This document shows positions 43,796 through 51,512 of a DNA stretch of 51,512 bases, piece by piece. Location of the stretch: positions 45,662 to 97,173 of the forward strand of contig JAOAAY010000012.1 of the NCBI GenBank assembly GCA_026418615.1, read 5' to 3'. The DNA is from Candidatus Sumerlaeaceae bacterium. GTDB taxonomy: Bacteria > Sumerlaeota > Sumerlaeia > Sumerlaeales > Sumerlaeaceae. The first letter of the stretch is position 1. Every line of letters starts with the position of its first letter. The translations under genes and the position numbers were made by a program. The notes below the pieces were generated by a model. That model was not told the origin of the DNA. It did not search any database and saw nothing but the letters and a program-made list of their open reading frames with translations.

Positions 43796-45076
43796 ATGTT
43801 CCCGCCACACAGGTTGCCGCCGATGACCGGGCAGGAGCAACCGTCGCGGAACGCAGATGCCGGGCAGGGGGGGGCTCATGCCCGCTTCCGCGACCTGATC
43901 GAGCGTCATGTCGAAGCGGATTTGTCCCCGGCAGAAACCGCTGAATTGTTTGCCCACTTGGCTCATTGCGAACCGTGCCGCGAAGTTTTGGAGGCGGAAA
44001 AGCGTCTCAACGAGCGGCTGCGGCGGTTGCCGCGCATGGTGGCACCTTCGGATTTGCGGGCGCAGATCCTGCGCGAAGCCTTGCGCGACCGCGAACGCTC
44101 GATGAGCGCGCTGGATGCCGGCGATCGTTTGGCCGGCCTTTTTGGGCGCGAGGTGGAGCCCTCCGAGAGCGACGAGGAACCCAGGGTGTTTCAGCGCGAA
44201 ATGCCTCGCGCGAACCGTCGTCGCCGGTTGAGCCGCGTCGCCCAATGGCAGGCTGCCGCCGCCACGGTGTTCCTTGCCGCGGCAGCGATCTCGGCCCTGT
44301 TGACGGGTGATTTCCGGGAGAATGCGCTGCTTGGGCGGGTGCAGCAGACCTTGCGCGAAGCAACGGGCCTTGTGCTGGCCTTGGCAACGGGCACGGGTCT
44401 GAATCAGGCGGAATCTCGGGCCCCGATCGGCGGAACCATCATCGCATCGCCTGCTGAGACGGATCATGCTCAAAGTGCTGCATCGGCCCAAGGCCCGAAA
44501 CTCGTGAATCTGCAGATGGCGCGTATCGAGGAGACCGGCACCGGACTGAGCCGGCTGATCAACAAACAGTTGGGTTTGGTGAACGAAGCCGTGTCGCGGC
44601 TGGCTGACGCCGCGGACAACGCCTCTCTGCCCGGCCCCGCCGAGGCCGAGCGCCCCGCCATCGCGGCCATTGTTCTGCGATCCCAGCCGGGAGCGGATGC
44701 CCGCACCTATGATACCGACGAGATGACTGAGATCCTGACCGCAGCCAATCGCGATCCGTCGGGGCGTCAACGCGTCGAGCCTCGCGACCAATTTGTTTTC
44801 AATGGCCGTCGGTACCGGTGCTACACGGTGTTGGTGACGCCCGAATGGCTGCAGCATGTCACGCGTGCGCTCGACATTTACCGCGCGCCTGCCGAGGTTC
44901 CGGTGCTGAGGGCTCTTGCCGATCAGGGGCACCGCTTACCTCGCACCGAACAAATTGCCTTCTACACGGCTCCTGTCAGTGCGGTGCGCGCGGCTGCCGG
45001 AGCCATGCCCTCGGTTGGCGGACAGGATCGTCACGGCTCTCCGCGCCCGCTTCAAGTGATCGTTGTGGACGAATAG
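43796..45076 (+). CDS. Zinc-finger anti-sigma factor with one membrane span and large C-terminal domain
   Basis: A 426-residue protein. Near residues 35-65 is a zf-HC2 anti-sigma domain (HVEADLSPAETAELFAHL, then H54, C58 and C61 of HCEPC), which should hold the adjacent ECF sigma factor. A basic stretch RRRRL (141-145) and a hydrophobic helix (151-170) form the membrane anchor. The remaining 250 residues would be extracytoplasmic and have no recognised family; the last part (about 330-426) is globular with NGRRYRCYTVLVTPEWL. Such domains often sense an envelope signal. ATG 43823 (M10) is an alternative start. Confidence 0.82.
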   Translation: MFPPHRLPPMTGQEQPSRNADAGQGGAHARFRDLIERHVEADLSPAETAELFAHLAHCEPCREVLEAEKRLNERLRRLPRMVAPSDLRAQILREALRDRERSMSALDAGDRLAGLFGREVEPSESDEEPRVFQREMPRANRRRRLSRVAQWQAAAATVFLAAAAISALLTGDFRENALLGRVQQTLREATGLVLALATGTGLNQAESRAPIGGTIIASPAETDHAQSAASAQGPKLVNLQMARIEETGTGLSRLINKQLGLVNEAVSRLADAADNASLPGPAEAERPAIAAIVLRSQPGADARTYDTDEMTEILTAANRDPSGRQRVEPRDQFVFNGRRYRCYTVLVTPEWLQHVTRALDIYRAPAEVPVLRALADQGHRLPRTEQIAFYTAPVSAVRAAAGAMPSVGGQDRHGSPRPLQVIVVDE

Positions 45077-45098
45077 ACTCGTCTTCCGGCCCAACGAG

Positions 45099-45127
45099 GC
45101 ACGGGTTTCATTTGACAAACCCCGTGC
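45099..45127. repeat. Hairpin after the anti-sigma gene
   Basis: GCACGGGTTT pairs with AAACCCCGTGC with one bulged base around an 8-nt loop, 22 nt past the anti-sigma stop. There is no T-run, so termination is uncertain; it may be a weak terminator or attenuator before the secreted-protein gene. Confidence 0.3.
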
Positions 45128-45238
45128 AGCCGGCACCGTGAATGATGGCGCAGGTCACCTTTCAGGATGCTGGAGTGCGGCATCTGTCGGGAAGGCACGA
45201 GCGCCATCTGTTTGCTGATTCAAGGGAGGAATGAAAAC

Positions 45239-46108
45239 ATGAAACGGTTTTACGCGGTACTCTTTTTGATCGCGCTGGGGGCGTCCGCGGTCATGGCGCA
45301 ACAGAGTTACACGGTCCAGTTCACCACTTCCCCGCCCACCATTGATGGTGTGGTCGGCCCCACCGAATACACGACGACCGAACCTCTCGCGGGCGCGTTC
45401 CGGCTGCTGCGGACCACGCCGCCGGGGTCCCCGTCTCCCGAGACGATCCAGTGGGCTGCCGTCTGGGACTTGTCGGCATTGTACATTTACGCAGTGGGCA
45501 ACTATACGACGACTGGCACGGGCGGCACGGCGTTCACAGGCGGCGAACTGACGGCTGACGATGCGCTGGCCACCGGCGACGATATCGAACTCTTCCTCGA
45601 CCCGAACCGCGACGGAGAGCCCAACACTGCGGGCGACTCGAACGACGATTCCTATCAAATCATTATCCCGCTCTTCCCCGGAACCGGCACGCGCGACAGC
45701 ACAAATCCCGGGCCTCCGTTTTTCTACACGCAGGCGCGCACCAACGCATTGTTTGGCGACAATGTTTCGCCGCCGTGGAATCCGGTCGGAGTGGTCTGGT
45801 CGCGATCCGTCACCAATGGCGTAGGTTTCACGCTGGAGATTAAGATTCCTTTTGCGGCCCTCAACGCGTCGTCTGTTGCCGATTCGGGACTGCTGCTCAC
45901 CGGCCCACCCGCGAATGGCGATCAGTGGCTGTTCAACATGTCGCGCATCGCCAGCAGTGGGAATCTGCCCTTATGGAATTATCACGCGGGTGATGCCAAC
46001 CCGACGACTGGCGCAGGAGCGTTTTTTGCCGAGCGCCCGCATGGCATCATCACCTTTGCGGGCCGGCCGGTGGTAACTGCCGCGCGGGATTTCCAGTTGT
46101 TCCAGTAA
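45239..46108 (+). CDS. Secreted CBM9/DOMON-like protein
   Basis: A 289-residue exported protein: signal peptide 1-20 (ending VMAQQ), then a single beta-sandwich of the carbohydrate-binding CBM9-like type, with the opening PPTIDGVVGPTEY (32-44), the acidic DDIELFLDPNRDGEPN stretch (about 114-129) that usually binds calcium or sugar, and GFTLEIKIPFAALNA (201-215). It has no catalytic domain, so it may bind glycans or haem or serve as a surface protein. GGGAGGA is 8 nt before the ATG. Its terminator follows at 46135. It is downstream of the sigma/anti-sigma pair, and could be a target gene. Confidence 0.75.
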   Translation: MKRFYAVLFLIALGASAVMAQQSYTVQFTTSPPTIDGVVGPTEYTTTEPLAGAFRLLRTTPPGSPSPETIQWAAVWDLSALYIYAVGNYTTTGTGGTAFTGGELTADDALATGDDIELFLDPNRDGEPNTAGDSNDDSYQIIIPLFPGTGTRDSTNPGPPFFYTQARTNALFGDNVSPPWNPVGVVWSRSVTNGVGFTLEIKIPFAALNASSVADSGLLLTGPPANGDQWLFNMSRIASSGNLPLWNYHAGDANPTTGAGAFFAERPHGIITFAGRPVVTAARDFQLFQ

Positions 46109-46134
46109 ACGGCTTCAGGGCTTGCACTTTGCCG

Positions 46135-46171
46135 GCGGGCGGCGTGAATGAGCGCCGCCCGCTTCGTTTTT
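46135..46171 (+). terminator. Intrinsic terminator after the CBM9-like gene
   Basis: GCGGGCGGCG and CGCCGCCCGC form a perfect 10-bp stem around an 8-nt loop, then TTCGTTTTT. It starts 27 nt after the stop codon. A permease start at 46170 would lie inside it, which supports the later start. Confidence 0.9.
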
Positions 46172-46259
46172 GGCGGATCGGGCGGGCACAGGCGCTTGCC
46201 ACACAATATTCCGGCTTCTGCAGAGCCGCCGCCTGCTGGAGACGAGGGCACCTTATCAA

Positions 46260-47069
46260 GTGGATTTCTGGCACCAGGTTCTTGTGTATGTCCTGCTCTT
46301 TGCAGCGGGTTTGATTGCGGGCGCAGTCAACACGGTGGCCGGCGCGGGCAGCCTGCTCACTCTGCCCGCGCTGATCTTTGCCGGCGTTCCCGGCGTGGCG
46401 GCCAATGCCACGAACCGCATCGGGATCGTGGTTCAAGGGCTGACGGCCGTAGGCGAGTTCCACCGCCGTCGTGTGCGTGAAAACCATCTGTCGTGGCGCT
46501 TGGTGGTCGCCGGTCTCGGCGGGGCGGTTCTGGGGGCGATTCTTGCCGCCCGTATTCCGGATGACCAGTTCGAGTTCCTGCTGGGCATCTTGATGATCGT
46601 CTTGCTCGTCCTGATCGTAAAGTCTCCAAAGCCGCACCTGCTCGACAATGGTGCACCGGAAGATGCGTGGAGTCCGCTCGGCACAGGTCGCCGGGCGGCC
46701 GTTCTTGGAGTGTTTTTCCTGCTCGGCATTTACGCAGGGTTTCTTCAGGCGGGTGTCGGTATCATGATCTTGCTGGCGCTCGGATACCTGGTGCGTCTGG
46801 ATCTTGTCCGGGGAAACTATATTAAACTATTATTCACGCTTGTTCACAATGCTATTGCGTTCGGCGTCTTTCTGTTCCAAGGGGTGGACATCGCCTGGGT
46901 TGCCGGCGGCGTGCTGACTGCGGGACAGGCGCTCGGGGCGCTTGGAGGCGCATGGGTGGCCATCCATGGCGGCGACCGGTGGATCCGGATCGTCATGGTG
47001 GTGATGGTCCTGGCCAGCAGTGCAAAGTTGCTGGGACTCGTGGACTTCGTGATGGGATGGGTCCGTTAG
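46260..47069 (+). CDS. TauE/SafE family membrane permease
   Basis: About 269 residues with eight or so hydrophobic helices and an internal duplication typical of the TauE/SafE (DUF81) family: AGAVNTVAGAGSLLTLPALI in the first half and FLQAGVGIMILLALGYL in the second. The family exports sulfite, sulfoacetate or similar organic anions, but the substrate here is unknown. The frame starts at 46170, inside the upstream terminator; GTG 46260 follows and gives the usual N-terminus, though its ribosome-binding site is weak. It converges on the ETF-QO-like gene. Confidence 0.85.
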   Translation: MDFWHQVLVYVLLFAAGLIAGAVNTVAGAGSLLTLPALIFAGVPGVAANATNRIGIVVQGLTAVGEFHRRRVRENHLSWRLVVAGLGGAVLGAILAARIPDDQFEFLLGILMIVLLVLIVKSPKPHLLDNGAPEDAWSPLGTGRRAAVLGVFFLLGIYAGFLQAGVGIMILLALGYLVRLDLVRGNYIKLLFTLVHNAIAFGVFLFQGVDIAWVAGGVLTAGQALGALGGAWVAIHGGDRWIRIVMVVMVLASSAKLLGLVDFVMGWVR

Positions 47070-47077
47070 GACTCCCC

Positions 47078-48907
47078 TCAGTTCTCGGCGGAGTGAAGGC
47101 CGCCGGCTCCGGCGAGGAACCGGATGTTGCCGCGCTCGGGGTCCTCCGGATGCGGATGGGCGCAGTTCCACAAACAAGCCCCACAGTGAACACACTTTTC
47201 GCGGTCAAACCGCGGAGCCCCGCCGCCCTCGGCGGCCGAAATGGCCTGTCCCGAACACATCTCAACACATATTTGCGTTTTGCACTGCTCGCACAGGTAC
47301 AACTGCTCAAACCGAACATGATCCGCAAAGCCCGGCGGGGCCTGTACCTTGCCGCCCAGCAACAGGGCGTCCTGATGGCTGACCAACAATTGTCCGTCGT
47401 ACGGGATAGGCTTCCACCCGACGCGTTCCATCAGCGTATCGTGGAGGGGCACACCGGTGCGCTTGCATTCCGCGCACAGCGCTTCCAATTCCGCGGCCGG
47501 AATGCGTCCCCGGTAGTACTGCTCCAGCGTCGGCACACGCTGATGCGGCGGCACTTGCCGTCCGGGCATGTTGATGAGGCCTCGGGTCAGGCCGGTCATG
47601 GCCATTCCCACGAGTCCGGCCACCACGCCGTGCGAGAAGCCCTCGCGGCTGCGCTCTGCGATGCGGGCCTCCCGGTCTACCCAACTGAGCCGACGACGGC
47701 GGACATAAGCCTCTTCGAGGTGCTCTTTTGTGAAAGGTTTTCCAGCCTCAAGCAGTTCGGTTACGGCCTCGGCCAGCAGGGCCCCGGTTGTCCACGCCTC
47801 ATCCACTCCGCTGCCCGTGAGAACATTGGTGCTGCCGGAGCCCTCGCCTATGCGCGCAAACCCATCGCCGACCAGATAGGGTTCGCCCCGCCGTCCGGAC
47901 TCGAGCAGCGATTTCGCGCCAAAGGACCGCAGGGTGCCGCCTTGCAGATGACGCCACAAAGCGGGGTGGAGCATCCAGTGCTGAAGCAAACGGTAACTGG
48001 TCCGCACGGGGCAATCGAACCAGGACGGTACGAAGATTCCCAGCGAGGCGACCCGGTCGGGATAAACATAGAGGAAGCCGAAAATTTCCGGCTCCGGATA
48101 TCCAAAGGTATGGATGACCGTGCCGGGCTGTAACTCGCAGGTTTCTGGCAGGCCGACAACTAATTTCATGCCCAAAGCCCATTCCCGCCGGAAGTGGCCC
48201 CCGGGCAGGCCGAAGTGTTCGTCAATCTGTTGTCCAACCGCTCCGACCGGGCCATCGCCCACCACAGTCAGTGCTGCATGGACATCCATGCCGGGCATGA
48301 AACCGGCGCCCGGGGTGCCGTCGCGCTCCACCCCTTGATCGCTCAGCCGCACGCCCGCGACGCGCCCATCCTCAAAGAGCGGGCTGGCCACGGGGCTGGC
48401 CGGCCAGATCTGCACGGTCCCGCTACCCATGACCTGACTGCCCACCCATTGGCTGAACTGTCCCAGCGAGAGCAGCCAGCCATCCTCTTTTCGCAGGAAC
48501 GGGGGAATATATGGCAGCGTCAGCGCGTGGTCCTTGTATGGCAACAACCGGCCGAGTGCCCGGATACATCTGTCAGCAAGCCGAAGAACGCGCGACCGGC
48601 GGCTGACGCCATGGGGGTCAAGCAAATACATGACGACCTCATGCGTCACCGGTGTCGCGTGAGGCACCTGGGAGAGATCAAGGCCCGGGAACGACTCGCG
48701 CAAGCCGCGCGCGCGTGTGACTACGCCCGAGACGCCAAACCCGATGTCGTCAGCACGCTCATAACACACGACTTGCAGCGGCATGCCGGGCATGACCGTG
48801 CTCGACAGCCGCGGTTGGCCGTTTTCGTCAAACATTTCCCGCGAAAGCCGGGTGAGGAAGCCCATCGTGGCGGGACCAAATCCCACGCACACGATGTCCA
48901 CATCCAT
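47078..48907 (-). CDS. ETF:quinone oxidoreductase-like flavoprotein with C-terminal Fe-S motif
   Basis: A 609-residue FAD protein starting with the dinucleotide fold MDVDIVCVGFGPATMGF. Like electron-transfer flavoprotein:ubiquinone oxidoreductase (FixC family) it ends with ferredoxin-like cysteines, here two groups: CEQCKTQICVEMC and CVHCGACLWNCAHP (last 75 residues), enough for one or possibly two 4Fe-4S clusters. It should take electrons from an acyl-CoA dehydrogenase/ETF chain to quinone. ATG 48907 has GGAGAGG 6 nt upstream; ATG 48940 overlaps the preceding stop (ATGA) and adds 11 residues. It is translated after the acyl-CoA dehydrogenase gene, supporting the functional link; no etfAB is seen here. 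Confidence 0.85.
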   Translation of the reverse strand: MDVDIVCVGFGPATMGFLTRLSREMFDENGQPRLSSTVMPGMPLQVVCYERADDIGFGVSGVVTRARGLRESFPGLDLSQVPHATPVTHEVVMYLLDPHGVSRRSRVLRLADRCIRALGRLLPYKDHALTLPYIPPFLRKEDGWLLSLGQFSQWVGSQVMGSGTVQIWPASPVASPLFEDGRVAGVRLSDQGVERDGTPGAGFMPGMDVHAALTVVGDGPVGAVGQQIDEHFGLPGGHFRREWALGMKLVVGLPETCELQPGTVIHTFGYPEPEIFGFLYVYPDRVASLGIFVPSWFDCPVRTSYRLLQHWMLHPALWRHLQGGTLRSFGAKSLLESGRRGEPYLVGDGFARIGEGSGSTNVLTGSGVDEAWTTGALLAEAVTELLEAGKPFTKEHLEEAYVRRRRLSWVDREARIAERSREGFSHGVVAGLVGMAMTGLTRGLINMPGRQVPPHQRVPTLEQYYRGRIPAAELEALCAECKRTGVPLHDTLMERVGWKPIPYDGQLLVSHQDALLLGGKVQAPPGFADHVRFEQLYLCEQCKTQICVEMCSGQAISAAEGGGAPRFDREKCVHCGACLWNCAHPHPEDPERGNIRFLAGAGGLHSAEN

Positions 48908-48936
48908 GCTTAACCTCTCCATGGCCGGGGTCTCAC

Positions 48937-51168
48937 TCATGCCGGGTAGTCGAGCGCTTCGGGGATCATGACCGTGGTCAGTGCATGGGCCGCGCGATCC
49001 TTGGCCAGTCGGGCGCCCGTCAGGCAGGCATCCATCTTGACGCGCAACTGGATAAACGGATCCAGCCCCTCGGGTTTGGCGCATGGCCCGCATTTGAGGG
49101 GATGCTTGCCGTCGGTGATGACATCGGTCAGCGAGGACGCCATGCCGGAGATGCCGGGCATCAGCGCCTCGAGGTCGTCGAGTTCCGAAGCCTGATAGCA
49201 GGCTGCGCATCCTGCGTCGTCCCATGCCGGATGTCTCGTGTACCCATATAAAAGTTCGGCGCAGATGCGTCCCACCTCGCCGGCGGCCCGGGCACTTTGG
49301 ACATGGCAAAGGTCCGTCAGGAAATAGAGCAGGCCGGGCATCTGTTCGGCGATCACAGGGTTTTCCGGCCCCTTGCGGTCGAGTTCGATGACATCAAGGA
49401 TTTGCTGGCGCGAGGCAAGAATCCAGCACAGGGCATCCGCGAGGGGGAAGGTCACTCCCTGCCGGGCACTCTGATACAGGAGATTGCCGTTCGCGTCCCG
49501 GGCCGTCTGCAAGTGGCGCAGCGTCCACAACCACATGGTCATGGCTGTCGCCAGTGTGCAGGCACCCGTGCCCGGCCGCTCTGCGGCGACGGTGCGCATC
49601 TCTGTGATCCAGCCACGAAACTGTTCAAGGAACAGCGGCTGAGTCATCGTAACGCTCAACTGGCGGCGCTGGACAGCCTCCGGGCCTTCGTAGGTGGCTT
49701 CCAATTGCGCATCCATCCACTTTTGCCCGAGGAAGCCCGGACAATCCTCGGTGATGCCGTAGCCGCCCATGAGACTCACGGCCTCGCGCATGATGTTGGC
49801 GCCAAAGCCCGACCAGAGTTTGCAAGCGGGACAAAGGACATTGGCCACCGCATCGAGCAGGGCAAAACGCACGAGCGGGTCGCCGGAGAGTTCGGCAATT
49901 CGTGCGTCATCGCGCTTGTCCGGCGGCGCGGCCTTGAGTTGGAGCAATTCAAGGGCCGACGCTTCCACCTTTTTCATGGCTTTCATTTCTGCGCGCCCGC
50001 CACTGATGCCCTGAGCCTTCATCATGGCGTCTTTCTCGCGCTCCAGCGGGTCAAATTCGTCGAAAGTCCGCGCCGCTGCGAGGGCCAAGGCTGCGGCGGC
50101 CTCGCCCGCGGCCCAAATGTCAATCAGGCGGTGAAGGCTGTCCTCCTTGGATTGAAGCCCCAGTTCGTAGCGAGGGGAGCCCTCAGATACTTCGCCTCCG
50201 CGGAAACGACCGCGCTGGTAACGAATGATGGGTTCGACCGCCGACAAGAGTTTGGCGCTTGTCATCACGCCTACCGTGACCCGTGTGCGGCGGAACACGG
50301 CCTCGATGACATCACTGTGGCTGTAGCGTGGCACGATGACGCCGTCTTTGATGTCATACCCGCCTACAATGCGGCTGGCGGGGACACGCATGCTGAAGAT
50401 CGGATCGCGCGTGGACGACAACTGGTGAACCAGTTTGCGCGCAGGAACACCCCGGTCAAATGTGCCCGGATCCGATTCCTCGAGAATAATGACGCAACTG
50501 CCCTTGATGCGCTCGTCGGCCGACGCGACGGCCACAGTGACAAAATTGGCAAAGGCCATGTTTGTGATGAACCGGCCCCGCTTGTCCACCTGAAGGATGG
50601 GCTCCTTGCCGTCAACCCATTCGGCAACGGTCACCCGGCCAGCAAGCACGCCCGTGTCCACTCCCACATAGGGCAGCGGTTCGGTCAGGGCAAAGGCACC
50701 CCGCTTGATTTGCCTCACTTCGCCGGGGCCCGGCGGCGACATGGCTTTCTGGTAGGCTGCCTGCTGCTCCGGAGTTCCGCGTTCATGGATAGGCGCGTAG
50801 GCCAGGTTGTTGGCCAGACTGCAGGTGGCCGCTCCCGCGTCCACCCAGGCGAGTTCAAACGCGACGAGTGACAAAGCCAAATTCTTGGGGCCTGAGATGA
50901 AGCCGCCTTGCTCCGGATCCAGAAAGGCCGCCGTGATTCCCGACTCGTCGAAGTGCTTGAGGAGGGCATTTTTCTCCGGAGTCCACTCATGCGAGTTGCG
51001 CCCGCCCTCTGCGACAAGGCGCGCTACAGGTCCGCGTGCCACGGCGCGCGCCGCTTGAACGAGCATCTGAAGGTCGAACCGGTCTGCAAACCGCCACAAA
51101 ACCTGTCGGACATCATCGCCCGGGAGCGTTTTGAGAGTGTACTGGCCCGTCTCTGCGTTCGTCTGCAT
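48937..51168 (-). CDS. Acyl-CoA dehydrogenase family protein, long form with CxxC motifs
   Basis: A 743-residue flavoprotein of the acyl-CoA dehydrogenase superfamily. Recognisable parts: the FAD/substrate core with GAFALTEP (157-164), RGRFITNMAFANFV (197-210), SLMGGYGITEDCPG (465-478) and YEGPEAVQ (493-500), whose E494 is the likely catalytic base. Residues 500-743 form a long C-terminal extension. Three CxxC pairs, CPAC (446-449), CAAC (654-657) and CGPC (693-696), are unusual for the family and might bind metal or form disulfides. It shares an ATGA overlap with the ETF-QO-like gene downstream and lies 98 nt after hisD. The substrate is unknown. Confidence 0.85.
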   Translation of the reverse strand: MQTNAETGQYTLKTLPGDDVRQVLWRFADRFDLQMLVQAARAVARGPVARLVAEGGRNSHEWTPEKNALLKHFDESGITAAFLDPEQGGFISGPKNLALSLVAFELAWVDAGAATCSLANNLAYAPIHERGTPEQQAAYQKAMSPPGPGEVRQIKRGAFALTEPLPYVGVDTGVLAGRVTVAEWVDGKEPILQVDKRGRFITNMAFANFVTVAVASADERIKGSCVIILEESDPGTFDRGVPARKLVHQLSSTRDPIFSMRVPASRIVGGYDIKDGVIVPRYSHSDVIEAVFRRTRVTVGVMTSAKLLSAVEPIIRYQRGRFRGGEVSEGSPRYELGLQSKEDSLHRLIDIWAAGEAAAALALAAARTFDEFDPLEREKDAMMKAQGISGGRAEMKAMKKVEASALELLQLKAAPPDKRDDARIAELSGDPLVRFALLDAVANVLCPACKLWSGFGANIMREAVSLMGGYGITEDCPGFLGQKWMDAQLEATYEGPEAVQRRQLSVTMTQPLFLEQFRGWITEMRTVAAERPGTGACTLATAMTMWLWTLRHLQTARDANGNLLYQSARQGVTFPLADALCWILASRQQILDVIELDRKGPENPVIAEQMPGLLYFLTDLCHVQSARAAGEVGRICAELLYGYTRHPAWDDAGCAACYQASELDDLEALMPGISGMASSLTDVITDGKHPLKCGPCAKPEGLDPFIQLRVKMDACLTGARLAKDRAAHALTTVMIPEALDYPA

Positions 51169-51266
51169 GGTTCCGCCTAAGGATTTGAATGTGGGGATGC
51201 CGTCCCCCTGATGGAAAGGATTCTGCCGGAGCGTGTTGCCGGCAGGTCAACCCTATTGTGCCCGGC

Positions 51267-51512
51267 CTAGCGATCCTGCCGTCGTTGCCGAACGCGAATG
51301 GCTTCGGCGTGGGCAAACAGGCCCTCACTCTCGGCGAGCGCAATCGTATGCGGCGCTGCGCGGTTGAAGGCGGCTTCATTGAAATGTAGCACATTGCTCG
51401 ACTTAAGAAAGTCGTCCACGCCAAGAGGCGAGAAAAACCGCGCCGTGCCGCCGGTCGGCAGGACATGATTGGGGCCGGCGACATAATCGCCAATGGGTTC
51501 CGGAGCTGTCTC
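51267..51512 (-). CDS. hisD: Histidinol dehydrogenase, C-terminal part, cut by window edge
   Basis: The last 81 residues of HisD, running in from the right edge. The block [19 protein letters not shown] is the family signature near the C-terminus, with the histidine of GPNHVLPT close to the active site; [14 protein letters not shown] follows. The enzyme oxidises histidinol to histidine in the last two steps of histidine synthesis. The stop at 51267 is followed by a 98-nt gap before the acyl-CoA dehydrogenase gene on the same strand, so read-through is possible, but the functions are unrelated. Confidence 0.93.
   Translation of the reverse strand, partial: ETAPEPIGDYVAGPNHVLPTGGTARFFSPLGVDDFLKSSNVLHFNEAAFNRAAPHTIALAESEGLFAHAEAIRVRQRRQDR

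Noticed and set aside
43493..44932. 479-codon minus-strand frame opposite the sigma and anti-sigma genes
   Set aside because: It crosses the boundary of two clear genes and carries no recognisable domain.
46952..48133. 393-codon plus-strand frame opposite the ETF-QO-like gene
   Set aside because: It overlaps the end of the permease gene and mirrors the flavoprotein; no ribosome-binding site or domain is visible.
49297..50871. 524-codon plus-strand frame opposite the acyl-CoA dehydrogenase gene
   Set aside because: The dehydrogenase motifs and its coupled neighbour support the minus strand; this is a shadow.

Overview
This is a GC-rich, gene-dense stretch of bacterial chromosome: about 43 protein genes, one tRNA, and no rRNA, CRISPR array, insertion sequence or prophage that I could see. 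Several genes point to a Gram-negative envelope: an LpxL/HtrB-like acyltransferase, an O-antigen ligase-like protein, a lipoprotein and periplasmic enzymes. The gene set (a full-length glucokinase-regulatory-protein-like protein, bacterial XPB helicase, deoxyhypusine synthase homologue, class II photolyase, TMTC-type TPR protein, CBM9-like secreted proteins) fits an environmental lineage outside the well-studied phyla, for example Sumerlaeota/Hydrogenedentota- or PVC-like bacteria. That placement is a guess. Both ends cut genes: pepA (leucyl aminopeptidase) on the left and hisD (histidinol dehydrogenase) on the right.

Layout. 1-8.9 kb: pepA fragment; an envelope group (PlsC-like acyltransferase, polytopic membrane protein, WecA/MraY-type glycosyl-1-phosphate transferase, M23 peptidase); a duplicated MurQ/GKRP-like sugar-phosphate protein; a sirohaem nitrite/sulfite reductase. 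9.0-14.9 kb, minus strand: elongation factor G, and upstream of it a four-gene operon with an arylsulfotransferase-like propeller, two small membrane proteins and a PAPS-type sulfotransferase. 15-21.8 kb: glycine-zipper lipoprotein, a short solitary ATP synthase epsilon subunit, RecQ, a 2-hydroxyacid dehydrogenase, polyphosphate kinase 2 and a secreted GHL10 glycosidase. 22-25.4 kb: an acyltransferase coupled to a large secreted glycosidase. 25.6-35.8 kb, plus strand: XPB helicase, its Helicase_C_3/WYL partner, TilS, SmpB, a small protein, O-antigen ligase, a DHS homologue and RecO. 36-40.2 kb: a protein of unknown function, then a TMTC-like TPR protein coupled to a class II photolyase (minus).

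40.3-42.8 kb: tRNA-Trp, secE, nusG and rplK, closed by a strong terminator, with tsf convergent. 43-47 kb: an ECF sigma factor with its zinc-finger anti-sigma factor, a secreted CBM9-like protein and a TauE/SafE permease. 47-51.5 kb, minus: acyl-CoA dehydrogenase coupled to an ETF:quinone oxidoreductase-like protein, downstream of hisD.

Most genes are housekeeping, envelope or repair functions. The parts most worth a second look are the bacterial GKRP-like protein that keeps MurQ catalytic signatures, the arylsulfotransferase/sulfotransferase operon, the XPB-WYL pair, the cysteine-rich acyl-CoA dehydrogenase with its quinone oxidoreductase, and the scattering of normally clustered translation genes (fusA, rplK, tsf). 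Functional assignments come from recognising motifs by eye; no database search was run.
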